A stretch of 64,000 bases of DNA, taken from NCBI RefSeq assembly GCF_029623755.1, contig NZ_CP121106.1, positions 124,001-188,000 on the forward strand, written 5' to 3'. The notes below the pieces were generated by a model, which ran no database searches, was not told the DNA's origin, and was given only the letters and a program-made list of their open reading frames with translations. The translations under genes were made by a program, and so were the position numbers. The DNA comes from Altererythrobacter sp. CAU 1644 (lineage in GTDB: Bacteria; Pseudomonadota; Alphaproteobacteria; Sphingomonadales; Sphingomonadaceae). Positions 1 to 7,996 of the stretch are shown piece by piece. Within the stretch, counting starts at the first letter, position 1. The number at the start of each line of letters is the position of its first letter.

Positions 1-46
1 TAGGTAGGTGACAGATAGCGCTTGCGCAAACCATGTCAACCTACTA
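1..46. promoter_or_regulatory. Candidate TetR operator at the window edge
   Basis: TAGGTAGGTGACA at 1-13 and TGTCAACCTACTA at 34-46 form a near-perfect inverted repeat with one single-base gap in each arm. The 8-base palindrome TTGCGCAA (22-29) lies close to its centre. The repeat ends 12 bases before the chosen start of the TetR gene, the usual place for an autoregulatory operator. Part of the promoter may lie outside the window. The operator role is inferred. Confidence 0.35.
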
Positions 47-58
47 GAAGGTAGAGCA

Positions 59-625
59 ATGGGCACACAAGATAAGCTCTTGAATCTTGGTGAGGCGCTG
101 ATCCGCGAGCGTGGCTTTGGCGGTTTCAGCTACGCCGATCTTGCGACCGCTGCCGGAATCAGAAAGGCCAGCGTCCATCACCACTTTCCGGCCAAGGCCG
201 ACTTCGGTCTCGCCGTGCTCGACCGCTATTCGGACCGGCTGGCAATCACCTTGGGGGATATCCTGGCGACTAGCCGCAACGGTGCGCAGGCATTGACCGC
301 GGCCATCAAGCTGTACCGCGACGCGCTCGACGGCGGCGAACGCATGTGCCTGTGCGCGGCATTGGCGGCTGACGGCAGCGTGCTGACCGAAGAGATGCGC
401 GCCATGCTGCACCGCTCGAACCGCATGACCTGCGACTGGATCGAGCAAGTCTTGGTCTCCGGGCGGCGCGATCGTTCGATTGCGGTCGCTGGCGACCCTG
501 CCGAAGAAGCCGTCTCTATCCTCGCCCAACTCCAGGGTGCGCAACTCGTCGCCAAGGCGGCGGGCGACCCGATCGTTTTCGACAAGGCCGTCTCGACGCT
601 GGCGGCACGGCTCCATCGCCACTGA
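59..625 (+). CDS. TetR/AcrR family transcriptional regulator
   Basis: The protein has 188 residues. The N-terminus carries a TetR-type helix-turn-helix: a GFGGFSYADLATAAGI helix pair followed by KASVHHHFPAKADF, the typical family signature ending at the start of helix 4. The C-terminal ligand-binding half is not specific enough to name an inducer. The ATG at 59 is preferred over a GTG at 8 because AGAAGG lies at a good distance upstream and the extra 17 residues precede the normal TetR start. The gene reads towards the MpaB-like oxygenase gene 44 bases downstream, a possible target. Regulated genes may also lie to the left of the window. Confidence 0.85.
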   Translation: MGTQDKLLNLGEALIRERGFGGFSYADLATAAGIRKASVHHHFPAKADFGLAVLDRYSDRLAITLGDILATSRNGAQALTAAIKLYRDALDGGERMCLCAALAADGSVLTEEMRAMLHRSNRMTCDWIEQVLVSGRRDRSIAVAGDPAEEAVSILAQLQGAQLVAKAAGDPIVFDKAVSTLAARLHRH

Positions 626-669
626 ACAGCCCACTGGCAAGCGGAGCCTTGCGCCCCTAGATTGCGCGC

Positions 670-1506
670 ATGGCTGATCCCATCGAAACGCTGCGCCTCA
701 AATTGGTCGAGCAGGTGCGCGGCGTGTTCAACGATGTCGAAAGCGGCCAAAAGCCGGTCCCCCCTTCCGACGAAGCGCTGTTCGAACGAAACACGCCAGT
801 CCGCATGGTCCATGCCGATATCGTCGCGATGATGGTCGGCGGCATTCGCGGATTGCTGCTGCAGATGCTCCACCCCCATGCGCTGCAAGGCGTGCTCGAT
901 CATTCGAACTTCCGCAGTGACATGCACGGGCGGCTGCGTCGCACTGCGCGATTCATCGCCGTGACGACTTTCGGGCACCGCGACGATGCGCGCGCTGCGA
1001 TCGAGCGCGTCAACCGCATCCACGCCAAGGTCGGCGGCACCTTGCCCGATGGCACCTCCTATTCCGCCACCGATCCGCGCACGTTGGCTTTCGTCCATGT
1101 CGCCGAGGCGACCAGCTTCCTCGCCGCCTATTTGCGCCACGTCCGGCCCGACATGCCCGGGTACGAGCAGGACGAGTATTATCGCCAGTTCGCGCTGGTT
1201 GCCCGCGTACTTGGGGCCGATCCGGTGCCCGAGAGCCGCAACGAAGCCGAAGCACTGTTTCGCGAATTGCGCACTGAGTTGCGCACCTCGCCCGAAGCGC
1301 GCGAGGTCGCACAATTGGTGCTGACCCAGCGGCCGGAGGGCGCGCCGCCCGCAGTCCAGGCCATGCTCGGGGCGGAGGCGGTTGCAATCCTTCCATCATT
1401 TGCCCGCTCGATGCTCGGCCTGTCGCGTCCCGGCCTTGCTGCCCTGCCAGCCCGCGCCGCTACCTGGGGCATGGGCAAGACATTGCGCTGGGCATTCCGC
1501 CAATAG
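670..1506 (+). CDS. MpaB-like oxygenase (DUF2236 family)
   Basis: This 278-residue protein matches the DUF2236/MpaB family of haem-dependent oxygenases, which includes latex-clearing protein and fungal MpaB. Visible family features are the early HADIVAMMVGG/LLLQMLHPHALQGV block (about residues 39-64), GRLRRTARFIAVTTFG (about 79-94), and the H-A-K-V-G-G...G-T-S-Y-S-A-T-DP...F-V-H stretch (about 117-143), whose histidines are haem-ligand candidates in the family. It abuts the convergent HxlR gene, sharing no bases with it. The substrate cannot be read from the sequence. The N-terminal ATG at 670 follows a purine-poor leader, so the start is moderately secure. Confidence 0.75.
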   Translation: MADPIETLRLKLVEQVRGVFNDVESGQKPVPPSDEALFERNTPVRMVHADIVAMMVGGIRGLLLQMLHPHALQGVLDHSNFRSDMHGRLRRTARFIAVTTFGHRDDARAAIERVNRIHAKVGGTLPDGTSYSATDPRTLAFVHVAEATSFLAAYLRHVRPDMPGYEQDEYYRQFALVARVLGADPVPESRNEAEALFRELRTELRTSPEAREVAQLVLTQRPEGAPPAVQAMLGAEAVAILPSFARSMLGLSRPGLAALPARAATWGMGKTLRWAFRQ

Positions 1507-2190
1507 TCAGCCGAGCTTTTCCGGCAGTTCGAAGATGTCCGCGAAGCGCAAGGCCAGCTTGCGATCGCCGCGGATGGTCAGCCTTGCCTCGCGCTCCAGC
1601 TCTTCGACCGGCACATTTGCATAGAACAAACCTGCTAGCACGGGTGCGGTCGGAACTTCGAACACGGCCTGCGCTTCATCGAGATCATCCCGCCGGATCG
1701 GGAGCGCGCCATCCTTCATTCGGGCGAGGAACGTCTCTCCGCCAATGTCAAATCCGATGCGCGCCTCTATCCCCTTGGCCTTCTCCGGATCGAACATGGT
1801 CCGCAGCGACAGCATGAAGGACACCGGCGACAGCGGCAGCAGAGGATCGTGGCCCGGCGACATGGCAGCCCAGCGGCCCAGTTCCTGCAGGACTGGCTCG
1901 GCGCGATAGCCCCATTCGGTAAGCTCATAGGCCTGGACCGGCACGGGCGAAACGAACCGACGCCGCACCAGCATGCCTGCCTCTTCGAACATGGTCAGCC
2001 GCTCGGTCAGCGTCTTGGCGCTTATTCCGGGCAGGCTGGCGCGGAGGTCGGAAAATCGCCTCGGTCCGAGCATAAGCTCGCGCACGACCAGCATGCTCCA
2101 GCGCTCGCCCAGCAATTCGAGCCCGAAAGCGGTGCCACAGGCATCGTTGTACCAGCGACCGTGAAGCTTGGTTTCTTTTTGTAACTTCAT
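1507..2190 (-). CDS. HxlR-type regulator fused to an SCP2-like domain
   Basis: Residues 1-105 are an HxlR winged helix: GRWYNDACGTAFGLELLGERW, then LRASLPGISAKTLTERL as recognition helix and a beta wing with YELTEWG. At 227 residues it is about twice the length of a plain HxlR protein. The remainder (roughly 115-227), with IGFDIGGETFLARMKDGAL and RGDRKLALRFADIF, resembles an SCP2 sterol-carrier-like fold, probably a hydrophobic ligand sensor. It diverges from the DUF1428/VOC/GST/VOC run starting at 2269. The 78-base gap between them has an AT-rich stretch just upstream of this ATG, fitting control of the divergent run in response to a lipophilic or electrophilic compound. Family call firm; ligand unknown. 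Confidence 0.82.
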   Translation of the reverse strand: MKLQKETKLHGRWYNDACGTAFGLELLGERWSMLVVRELMLGPRRFSDLRASLPGISAKTLTERLTMFEEAGMLVRRRFVSPVPVQAYELTEWGYRAEPVLQELGRWAAMSPGHDPLLPLSPVSFMLSLRTMFDPEKAKGIEARIGFDIGGETFLARMKDGALPIRRDDLDEAQAVFEVPTAPVLAGLFYANVPVEELEREARLTIRGDRKLALRFADIFELPEKLG

Positions 2191-2268
2191 TGTTGCATTA
2201 AGTAATCAAGAAGCGCATCTTTCGCAAGTTCCGAGTCGCGCGCCCCTCAACTCACTGGGAGAATAGCC

Positions 2269-2640
2269 ATGTATATAGATGGTTTCGTGATCGCAGTTCC
2301 CACCGCCAACCGGCAGAAGTTCATCGACCATGCGAAGACGGCTGACAGCGTCTTCATCGATTTCGGCGCGACCCGCGTGCTCGAATGCTGGGGTGACGAC
2401 GTACCCGAAGGTACGCAAACCGATTTCCGCAAGGCGGTGCAGGCCAAGAACGATGAGACGGTTGTGTTCAGCTGGATCGAATGGCCCGACAAGGCAACCC
2501 GCGATGCGGGAATGAAGAAGATGATGGATCCCGATTTCTCCGATCCGCGGATGGATCAGGAGAAGAACCCGATGCCGTTTGACGGGAAGCGCCTGATTTA
2601 CGGCGGCTTCGCACCGGTAACTGAACTCAAGGGAGAGTGA
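2269..2640 (+). CDS. DUF1428 family protein (YbaA-like)
   Basis: A 123-residue protein opening MYIDGFVIAVPTANRQKF, the hallmark of DUF1428, a ferredoxin-like dimeric alpha/beta barrel family of unknown function. The conserved GATRVLECWGDDVPEG and FSWIEWPDKATRD segments are present. GGGAGAA lies just before ATG 2269. It is first in a close run with VOC, GST and PhnB-like genes and probably heads one transcript. Location should be cytoplasmic because no signal or membrane segment is visible. Function unknown; the context suggests handling of small reactive molecules. Confidence 0.85.
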   Translation: MYIDGFVIAVPTANRQKFIDHAKTADSVFIDFGATRVLECWGDDVPEGTQTDFRKAVQAKNDETVVFSWIEWPDKATRDAGMKKMMDPDFSDPRMDQEKNPMPFDGKRLIYGGFAPVTELKGE

Positions 2641-2642
2641 CG

Positions 2643-3455
2643 ATGGCCAACCGGCATGGCGATTTCATCTGGTATGAACTGATGACCAGTGCGCCTGATG
2701 CGGCGCAAGAGTTCTATAGCAGGCTGATCGGGTGGACATTCACGAATAGCGACGCGACGGACACGGACTACCGGCACTTTTCGTCAGCCATCTCCGACGT
2801 CGGCGGCGTGTTGCCGCTTACCAGCGAGATGACCGATGGCGGCGCGAGGCCAGCGTGGGTCGGCTATGTCGGTGTCCAAGATGTCGATGCCAGCGTGGCT
2901 GCGATCCAGGCGGCCGGGGGCAGCCTCCATATGGAGCCTTGGGACATCCCGGGAGTGGGACGCATAGCATTTGTCGCCGATCCGCAAGGCGCGATGTTCT
3001 ATGTGATGACCCCGATCCCACCCGAAGGCCAGCCCGATGCGGAAAGCAGGAGCTTCGCCGCGATGGAGCCGATGGAGGGGCACTGCGCGTGGAACGAACT
3101 CGCTTCATCCGACCCCGCCTCCGCGAAGGCCTTCTACGGCAAGCAGTTCGGCTGGGTGCAGGATGGCGACATGGATATGGGCGACCTCGGCAAGTACGAA
3201 TTCTGGAAGGTCGGCGATGACCGCGGCCACATGATCGGCGCGGTCATGCCCCTGATGCCCGGCATGCCGATGAGCGCCTGGACATTTTACTTCCGCGTGC
3301 CCGATATCGATGCGGCGGTCGAGTATACCAAGGCCAATGGCGGGACGCCCCTGCAGGAGCCGACCGAAATTCCGGGCGGGGAATTCTCGTTCACCGGTAT
3401 CGATCCGCAAGGTGCTGGTTTCGGCCTGGTCGGGCCGCGCAAAGGGAGCGAATAG
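2643..3455 (+). CDS. Two-domain VOC (glyoxalase/bleomycin resistance) family protein
   Basis: A protein of about 270 residues with two tandem vicinal-oxygen-chelate modules. The first begins at HGDFIWYELMTSAPDAAQEF and contains GWT...VGYVGVQDVDASVAAIQAAGG. The second begins at GHCAWNELASSDPASAKAFY and contains TFYFRVPDIDAAVEYTKANGG. Each pairs a WYEL/WNEL strand with a later GxxF/GxxM strand, as expected of a metal-binding VOC site. The ATG at 2643 is preferred to an overlapping GTG at 2637 because GGGAGAG lies 6-7 bases upstream. It sits 2 bases after the DUF1428 stop and directly abuts the GST gene. Such two-module proteins are often annotated as hydroxylase- or glyoxalase-like; the reaction is unknown. 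Confidence 0.85.
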   Translation: MANRHGDFIWYELMTSAPDAAQEFYSRLIGWTFTNSDATDTDYRHFSSAISDVGGVLPLTSEMTDGGARPAWVGYVGVQDVDASVAAIQAAGGSLHMEPWDIPGVGRIAFVADPQGAMFYVMTPIPPEGQPDAESRSFAAMEPMEGHCAWNELASSDPASAKAFYGKQFGWVQDGDMDMGDLGKYEFWKVGDDRGHMIGAVMPLMPGMPMSAWTFYFRVPDIDAAVEYTKANGGTPLQEPTEIPGGEFSFTGIDPQGAGFGLVGPRKGSE

Positions 3456-4085
3456 ATGGCTGACTTCACATTCTTCACCAATCCGATGAGCCGTGGCCAG
3501 ATCGCGCGCTGGGCGTTGCACGAGGCCGGAGCGGATTACGATACCGTGCTCGTCGATTGGGCGAACAAGCCCGAAAGTCTGTTCAAGGCCAATCCCCTGG
3601 GCAAGGTCCCGACGCTCGTCCACCATCATGGCGATCACGACCATGTTGTGACCGAGGCGGCGGCGATCTGCCACTACATCGCCGAAACCAATCCAGACGC
3701 CGGGTTGCTGCCCGGTGCGCATGAGAAGGCTGACTATTTCCGTTATCTCTTCTTTGCTGCGGGGCCGGTCGAGCAGGCCGTGCTGAGCAAGGCGATGGGT
3801 TGGGAAGTACCAGCCGAACGCGCCATGACATCCGGGTTCGGCACCTACGACATGGCAATGGACACGCTCGATAAGATGCTGACCGGCCGCAATTTCGTCT
3901 GCGGCGACCGCTTCACCATGGCCGACGTCTATGTCGGCAGCCAGGTCGATTGGGGCCTGCAGTTCGGCAGCATCCCGGAGCGCGGCACTTTCACCGCCTA
4001 TGCCGAAAGGCTTCGGAGCCGCGATGGCTACAAGGAAGCCAAGGCGATCGACATGGCGCTCATCGCGGAGGCACAAAATGCCTGA
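3456..4085 (+). CDS. Glutathione S-transferase family protein
   Basis: A 209-residue cytosolic GST. The N-terminal thioredoxin-like domain has FFTNPMSRGQIARWALHEAGADYD with a serine or arginine near the expected GSH-activating position, NPLGKVPTLV (cis-proline loop) and TEAAAICHYIAE. The helical C-terminal domain has the N-capping box-like FTMADVYVG. The gene begins at the base after the VOC stop and overlaps the next gene by 8 bases, showing translational coupling. With its VOC and DUF1428 neighbours it suggests conjugation or isomerisation of an electrophile; the substrate is not apparent. Confidence 0.88.
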   Translation: MADFTFFTNPMSRGQIARWALHEAGADYDTVLVDWANKPESLFKANPLGKVPTLVHHHGDHDHVVTEAAAICHYIAETNPDAGLLPGAHEKADYFRYLFFAAGPVEQAVLSKAMGWEVPAERAMTSGFGTYDMAMDTLDKMLTGRNFVCGDRFTMADVYVGSQVDWGLQFGSIPERGTFTAYAERLRSRDGYKEAKAIDMALIAEAQNA

Positions 4086-4563
4086 GCTGGCGAAGCTCCG
4101 AACCGTCCTGTGGTATGATGGTGACGCGGAAGAAGCCGCACACTTCTATGCCGCTACTTTCCCCGATAGCTCGGTGGGAGACATCTTTCGCGCTCCTGCC
4201 GATTACCCCAGCGGCAAGAAAGGCGATGTACTGACGGTCGATTTCACCGTGCTCGGCCGCAGCTTCGGCGGACTCAACGGCGGCGATAAGTTCAAGCCGA
4301 ACGAAAGCGTCAGTTCTATGGTCGTGACCGAAGATCAGGAGGAAACCGACCGTTACTGGAACGCCATTGTCGGCAATGGCGGGCAGGAAAGCGCCTGCGG
4401 GTGGTGCAAGGACAAATGGGGTTTCAACTGGCAGATCACTCCGCGCGCACTGCTGGAGTCGCAGCAGGCGAGCGGCGATGAAGCCCGCCGCGCATTCGAA
4501 GCCATGATGGAGATCGGCAAGATCGACGTTGCGGCAATCGAGGCGGCAGTCGCAGGAAGCTAA
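4078..4563 (+). CDS. PhnB-like VOC family protein
   Basis: A 161-residue protein of the PhnB/3-demethylubiquinone-9 3-methyltransferase-like VOC family: LRTVLWYDGDAEEAAHFYAATF at the start, LTVDFTVLGRSFGGLNGG, and a late CGWCKDKWGFNWQITPRAL segment typical of the family. These proteins bind a metal or small molecule and are not true methyltransferases. The ATG at 4078 lies within the end of the GST gene (8-base overlap), and the stop overlaps the convergent DnaJ-like gene by 4 bases. It is the last gene of the 2269-4563 run. Confidence 0.85.
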   Translation: MPELAKLRTVLWYDGDAEEAAHFYAATFPDSSVGDIFRAPADYPSGKKGDVLTVDFTVLGRSFGGLNGGDKFKPNESVSSMVVTEDQEETDRYWNAIVGNGGQESACGWCKDKWGFNWQITPRALLESQQASGDEARRAFEAMMEIGKIDVAAIEAAVAGS

Positions 4564-5153
4564 CCGATCGCGCGCGACTTTCTGAGCAACTGATAGGCCT
4601 CGACCACCTTGGTCAGGCGCTTTTCGTATTTGCGATCGCCCCCGTTGCGGTCGGGGTGGTAGCGGCGGACGAGCTCGGAATAGCGCCGCCGCAACCGCCG
4701 CCGGTCGGTCTCGAGCCCCAGCCCCATCGTCTCCAGCGCGCGCGCCTCCTCGCGGCTGAAGCGCCCGTCCATCGCCATCGTCGCTTCGCGCTGGGCGCGG
4801 CTCTTGATCCCGTTGGCGCGGGCGGAAATCGCGTCGAGCGGATCGTCGAAATCAGCCCAGCGCGGCATGCCGTCGACACCAGCGGTCGGCCGGAAACTCG
4901 GGCTCTCGGTACGCCATCCTGCAGCGGGCGATTGGGCGGCCAGGATCTCATCCGCGCTCATGCCTTCGAACCAGTCGTAGCCAGCGTTGAACTCGCGCAC
5001 ATGTTCGAGGCAGAACCAGCGAAAATCGCCCGGGCCGTCAAACCCGTGTCCCATCGACCCCGGTGCCCGGAATTCGCCCGGCTCGTGGCAGGTCGGGTGT
5101 TCGCAAACCTTCTCCGAATCCTCGAACCGTCCATGGAACCGTGCCGTGCGCAT
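4560..5153 (-). CDS. J-domain (DnaJ-like) protein
   Basis: About 197 residues with an unusual order: the J domain is at the C-terminus. The tail has ALETMGLGLETDRRRLRRRYSE followed by RRYHPDRNGG, the HPD motif needed to stimulate DnaK ATPase, then KVVEAYQLLRKS. The N-terminal half holds CEHPTCHEPGEFRAP, a CxxxxC pair, and DFRWFCLEHVREFNAGYDWFEGM, a conserved region of alphaproteobacterial J proteins. A start 7 codons upstream (5174) is possible. It is divergent from the BolA gene and converges on the PhnB-like gene. Likely a specialised DnaK co-chaperone. Confidence 0.8.
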   Translation of the reverse strand: MRTARFHGRFEDSEKVCEHPTCHEPGEFRAPGSMGHGFDGPGDFRWFCLEHVREFNAGYDWFEGMSADEILAAQSPAAGWRTESPSFRPTAGVDGMPRWADFDDPLDAISARANGIKSRAQREATMAMDGRFSREEARALETMGLGLETDRRRLRRRYSELVRRYHPDRNGGDRKYEKRLTKVVEAYQLLRKSRAIG

Positions 5154-5203
5154 AGAGCTTAAAGGTGGGGACATGGCGGAAAAAAGCCAATAGGATGTTT
5201 CGC

Positions 5204-5476
5204 ATGAAAAGCGCCATCACAGAGGAAATCGAGACAATTCTGGCGGAGAATTTCTCTCCCGACCATCTCGAGGTGATCAATGACAGTTCGCACCATCGCG
5301 GCCACGCAGGCGACGATGGCAGCGGCGAATCGCACTTCACGGTGGTTATCGAAAGCGATCTTTTCGCCGGCAAGAGCAGGCTGGAACGTCAACGCATGGT
5401 GATCCGCGCGCTCGGCGATATTCCGGGCCAGCGCGTGCATGCACTCGCCATCAGGGCGCGCGCGCCGGGAGAGTGA
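5204..5476 (+). CDS. BolA family protein
   Basis: About 90 residues. ILAENFSPDHLEVINDSSHHRGHAG is followed by GESHFTVVIESDLFAGKSRLERQRMVIRAL, the class II KH-like BolA fold with the conserved S-H-F-x-V and F-x-G-K-S-R-x-x-R-x-R-x-V pattern. BolA proteins partner monothiol glutaredoxins in Fe-S trafficking and iron regulation. A longer frame opens upstream, but ATG 5204 has AGG 9 bases before it and matches the normal family start. ATG 5195 is the alternative. It may be cotranscribed with the pirin gene 1 base downstream. Confidence 0.85.
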   Translation: MKSAITEEIETILAENFSPDHLEVINDSSHHRGHAGDDGSGESHFTVVIESDLFAGKSRLERQRMVIRALGDIPGQRVHALAIRARAPGE

Positions 5477-5477
5477 C

Positions 5478-6362
5478 ATGATCGAGCAGACCATCACCCC
5501 GACCACGCACGATCTTGGCCAGTTCGAGGTGAGGCGGGCGCTGCCGAAGCGCGAGCGAACGATGGTGGGACCGTTCATCTTCGTCGATCAGTTCGGCCCG
5601 GCCCAGCTCGACATCGGCAGGGCGATGGACGTTCGCCCCCATCCCCACATCAATCTTGCGACAGTGACCTGGCTATTCGAGGGCGCGATCGATCATCGCG
5701 ATAGCTTGGGCAGCTTCTCGACCATCCGGCCAGGGCAGGTGAACCTGATGACGGCCGGCAGCGGCATCGTCCATTCGGAGCGTAGCCCGCAAGCGGAGCG
5801 CGACGCAGGACCGCGGCTCTACGGCATGCAGACCTGGCTGGCACTGCCCGACGGGCGCGAGGAAATCGATCCCGCGTTCGAGGCCGTGCAGGACCTGCCC
5901 GTGGTCGAGGACCAGTGCGCCAAGGCGATCGTCGTGATGGGCGAACTATGGGGCAAGCGCGCGGCCACGACGACCCATGCCGACACGATCTATGCCGAGA
6001 TCCTGCTCGCTGCATCGGGCGCCTTGCCGATCGAGATCAGCGCCGACGAGCGCGCGCTGATGCTGGTCGGCGGCGAGGCAAGCGTCGATGGCCAGCCGCT
6101 GGGGCTGTACGAACTGACCGTGCTGGCGCCGGGCCGCAACATGACGCTGTCCTCAGAACGGGGCGGCCGCGTCATGCTGCTGGGCGGAGAGGCATTCGCC
6201 ACCAAACGGCACGTCTGGTGGAACTTCGTTAGCTCGGATCGCGACCGGATTCGCCAGGCCCGCGAGGATTGGGAAGCCGGTCGCTTTCCCAAGGTGCCGG
6301 GCGATGAGGATGAGCGCATTCCGCTGCCCGAAGGTCAGCCCAAGACGGTCAGTTACCCCTAA
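5478..6362 (+). CDS. Pirin family protein
   Basis: A 294-residue bicupin. The N-terminal cupin has VGPFIFVDQFGPA and the metal ligands in HPHINLATVTWLFEG with GSGIVHSER, the pirin iron-site pattern (His, His, His, Glu). The C-terminal cupin has the RPGRNMTL-like APGRNMTL and VMLLGGEAF with WWNFVSSDRDRI near the end. Pirins act as redox-sensing cofactors or quercetinase-like enzymes. ATG 5478 follows GGGAGAGTGAC and lies 1 base after the BolA stop. It overlaps the convergent racemase-like gene by 4 bases. Confidence 0.9.
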   Translation: MIEQTITPTTHDLGQFEVRRALPKRERTMVGPFIFVDQFGPAQLDIGRAMDVRPHPHINLATVTWLFEGAIDHRDSLGSFSTIRPGQVNLMTAGSGIVHSERSPQAERDAGPRLYGMQTWLALPDGREEIDPAFEAVQDLPVVEDQCAKAIVVMGELWGKRAATTTHADTIYAEILLAASGALPIEISADERALMLVGGEASVDGQPLGLYELTVLAPGRNMTLSSERGGRVMLLGGEAFATKRHVWWNFVSSDRDRIRQAREDWEAGRFPKVPGDEDERIPLPEGQPKTVSYP

Positions 6363-7111
6363 ACGACCGGGCCGCCGCGCCATTGCGGCATCGCCCGATC
6401 GCCAACCGCGACGGCCACCGCCTCCCGCGCCAGCAACCGGGTTGAGTCGATCACCGGCACCGGCGAGTTCTCGTCGGTCAGGATGATAGGAATTTCGGTG
6501 CAAACCGCAGCGACCGCGTCGCAGCCCGCTGCAGCGAGATCGGACGCGGCCTGCTCGTACGCCCGCACTGCCTCATCGGTGAAGATACCCTGACAGAACT
6601 CGTCCATGATGTGATTGTGCAGACGCTGGCGCATCTCCAGTTCCGGAATGGCATAGTCGATCCCGCGCCGACCGAGCGCGCCCGGATAGACCGGCCCTTC
6701 CATCGTCCAATTGGTGCCGAGGATACCGACCTTCTTGAAGCCGAGCTGGCTCGCGTGCTCGGCTACCACTTCGCCGATATGCAGGAACGGTAGCGGCAGC
6801 GGGTCGGCCGCGAATTCGAGCGCGATATGGGCGGTGTTGTCCGGCAGGATGGCGAAGTCGGCGCCAGCGCGGGCGAGCACTTCGCAATCCTCGTGAAACA
6901 GCGCGCGCAAGCCAGCGAGGTCCATCGCATCCCACATCTCGGTCGAGTGGGCGAGCGCCCGCCCAGACATGGTCAGCGTCGGATAGCTGTGCGCTCCCAG
7001 CCGCTCGATCCCAGCGAGCAGCGCGGTGCGATAGCACAACAATGCGCCCTCCCCGCTGTGCTTGAGAATGCCGATATGGGCGGGGTTTTCCGGACTGAAA
7101 CTGCGGGTCAT
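6359..7111 (-). CDS. Aspartate/glutamate racemase family protein with altered first catalytic site
   Basis: A 250-residue member of the Asp/Glu racemase superfamily (YgeA-like): HIGILKHSGEGALLCYRTA at the N-terminus, SGRALAHSTEMW, and the second-lobe motif AVCTEIPIIL with Cys204. The first-lobe motif, normally PCNTAH, reads LPDNTAH with Asp91 in place of cysteine. Racemases of this family use two facing cysteines, though the E. coli L-Asp/Glu-specific member replaces the first with threonine. The substitution argues for a one-sided racemase, an isomerase or another lyase-like reaction. Stop codons overlap the pirin gene end. No operon partner on this strand. Confidence 0.78.
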   Translation of the reverse strand: MTRSFSPENPAHIGILKHSGEGALLCYRTALLAGIERLGAHSYPTLTMSGRALAHSTEMWDAMDLAGLRALFHEDCEVLARAGADFAILPDNTAHIALEFAADPLPLPFLHIGEVVAEHASQLGFKKVGILGTNWTMEGPVYPGALGRRGIDYAIPELEMRQRLHNHIMDEFCQGIFTDEAVRAYEQAASDLAAAGCDAVAAVCTEIPIILTDENSPVPVIDSTRLLAREAVAVAVGDRAMPQWRGGPVV

Positions 7112-7189
7112 GGATTTCCTCTCTCGTCACCCACCCATGTGGTGTGTAGCGTCTGAGCCGCAAGTGTCGCCGGCAAGGGAGATGGTTTG

Positions 7190-7996
7190 GTGCAAGGCAA
7201 GACGGTTTGGATTACGGGCGCCTCTTCGGGCATCGGGGCTGCACTGGCACGCGAATGGGCGAGCCGCGGGGCGGCGGTCATCCTGTCGGGACGCGACGAA
7301 GCGCGCCTCTCCGAAGTAGCCGCCGATTGCGCCGAGGCGCTGGTCCTGCCGTTCGATGTGCGCGACGATGCAGCCTTGGCAGAGGCGACTTCCCAGGCGC
7401 TGCAATGGAAGGGGGGCGTAGACGTGGCGGTCGCCAATGCTGGCGTGTCGCAGCGCAGCCAGGCGCTCAAGACCGACATGCAGGTCTATCGCGATATCAT
7501 CGATATCGACCTGACCGCGCAGATCGCCTTTGCACAGGGGCTGATCGGGTCGATGGTCGAACGGGGTTCAGGATCGTTCGCCTTCATCTCCTCGATCGCG
7601 GGCAAGGTCGGCGTACCGATGCGCACGGCCTATTGCGCCGCCAAGTTCGGGCTCGCCGGATACGCCGATGCCTTGCGTGCGGAGCTTTCCAACAAGGGTG
7701 TGTCGGTCCACGTGATCTATCCCGGCTCGATCGCCACCAATATCAGCCGAAACGCGCTGACAGCCGATGGCAACAAGCGCGGGCGCAGCGACAAGGTAAT
7801 CGATGAAGGCATCCCGCCCGAAGCCGCGGCCAAGACGATGGTCGATGCCATCGCTGCGGGCGAGCGCGAAATCATCGTCGCCGAGGGGATGGAACAGGCG
7901 ATGGGCGAGATGCGGCGCACGCCCGACCAGTTGTTCGACCAGGTCGCCGCCATGGTCGCGGCAGGCTATATCGAGAAGATGGAGGCCGAGGGGTGA
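7190..7996 (+). CDS. SDR family oxidoreductase
   Basis: About 268 residues, classical short-chain dehydrogenase. TGASSGIGAALAREWASRG is the TGxxxGxG nucleotide site, ANAGVS the NAG motif, SSIAGKVG carries the active-site serine, and YCAAKFG supplies Tyr-x-x-x-Lys. YPGSIATNIS follows as the usual C-terminal loop. GTG 7190 is chosen because AAGGGAG at 7175-7181 is spaced 8 bases from it; a TTG one codon upstream is possible. It overlaps the following alpha/beta hydrolase gene by 4 bases (GTGA), so the two are translationally coupled and may act in one pathway. Confidence 0.87.
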   Translation: MQGKTVWITGASSGIGAALAREWASRGAAVILSGRDEARLSEVAADCAEALVLPFDVRDDAALAEATSQALQWKGGVDVAVANAGVSQRSQALKTDMQVYRDIIDIDLTAQIAFAQGLIGSMVERGSGSFAFISSIAGKVGVPMRTAYCAAKFGLAGYADALRAELSNKGVSVHVIYPGSIATNISRNALTADGNKRGRSDKVIDEGIPPEAAAKTMVDAIAAGEREIIVAEGMEQAMGEMRRTPDQLFDQVAAMVAAGYIEKMEAEG

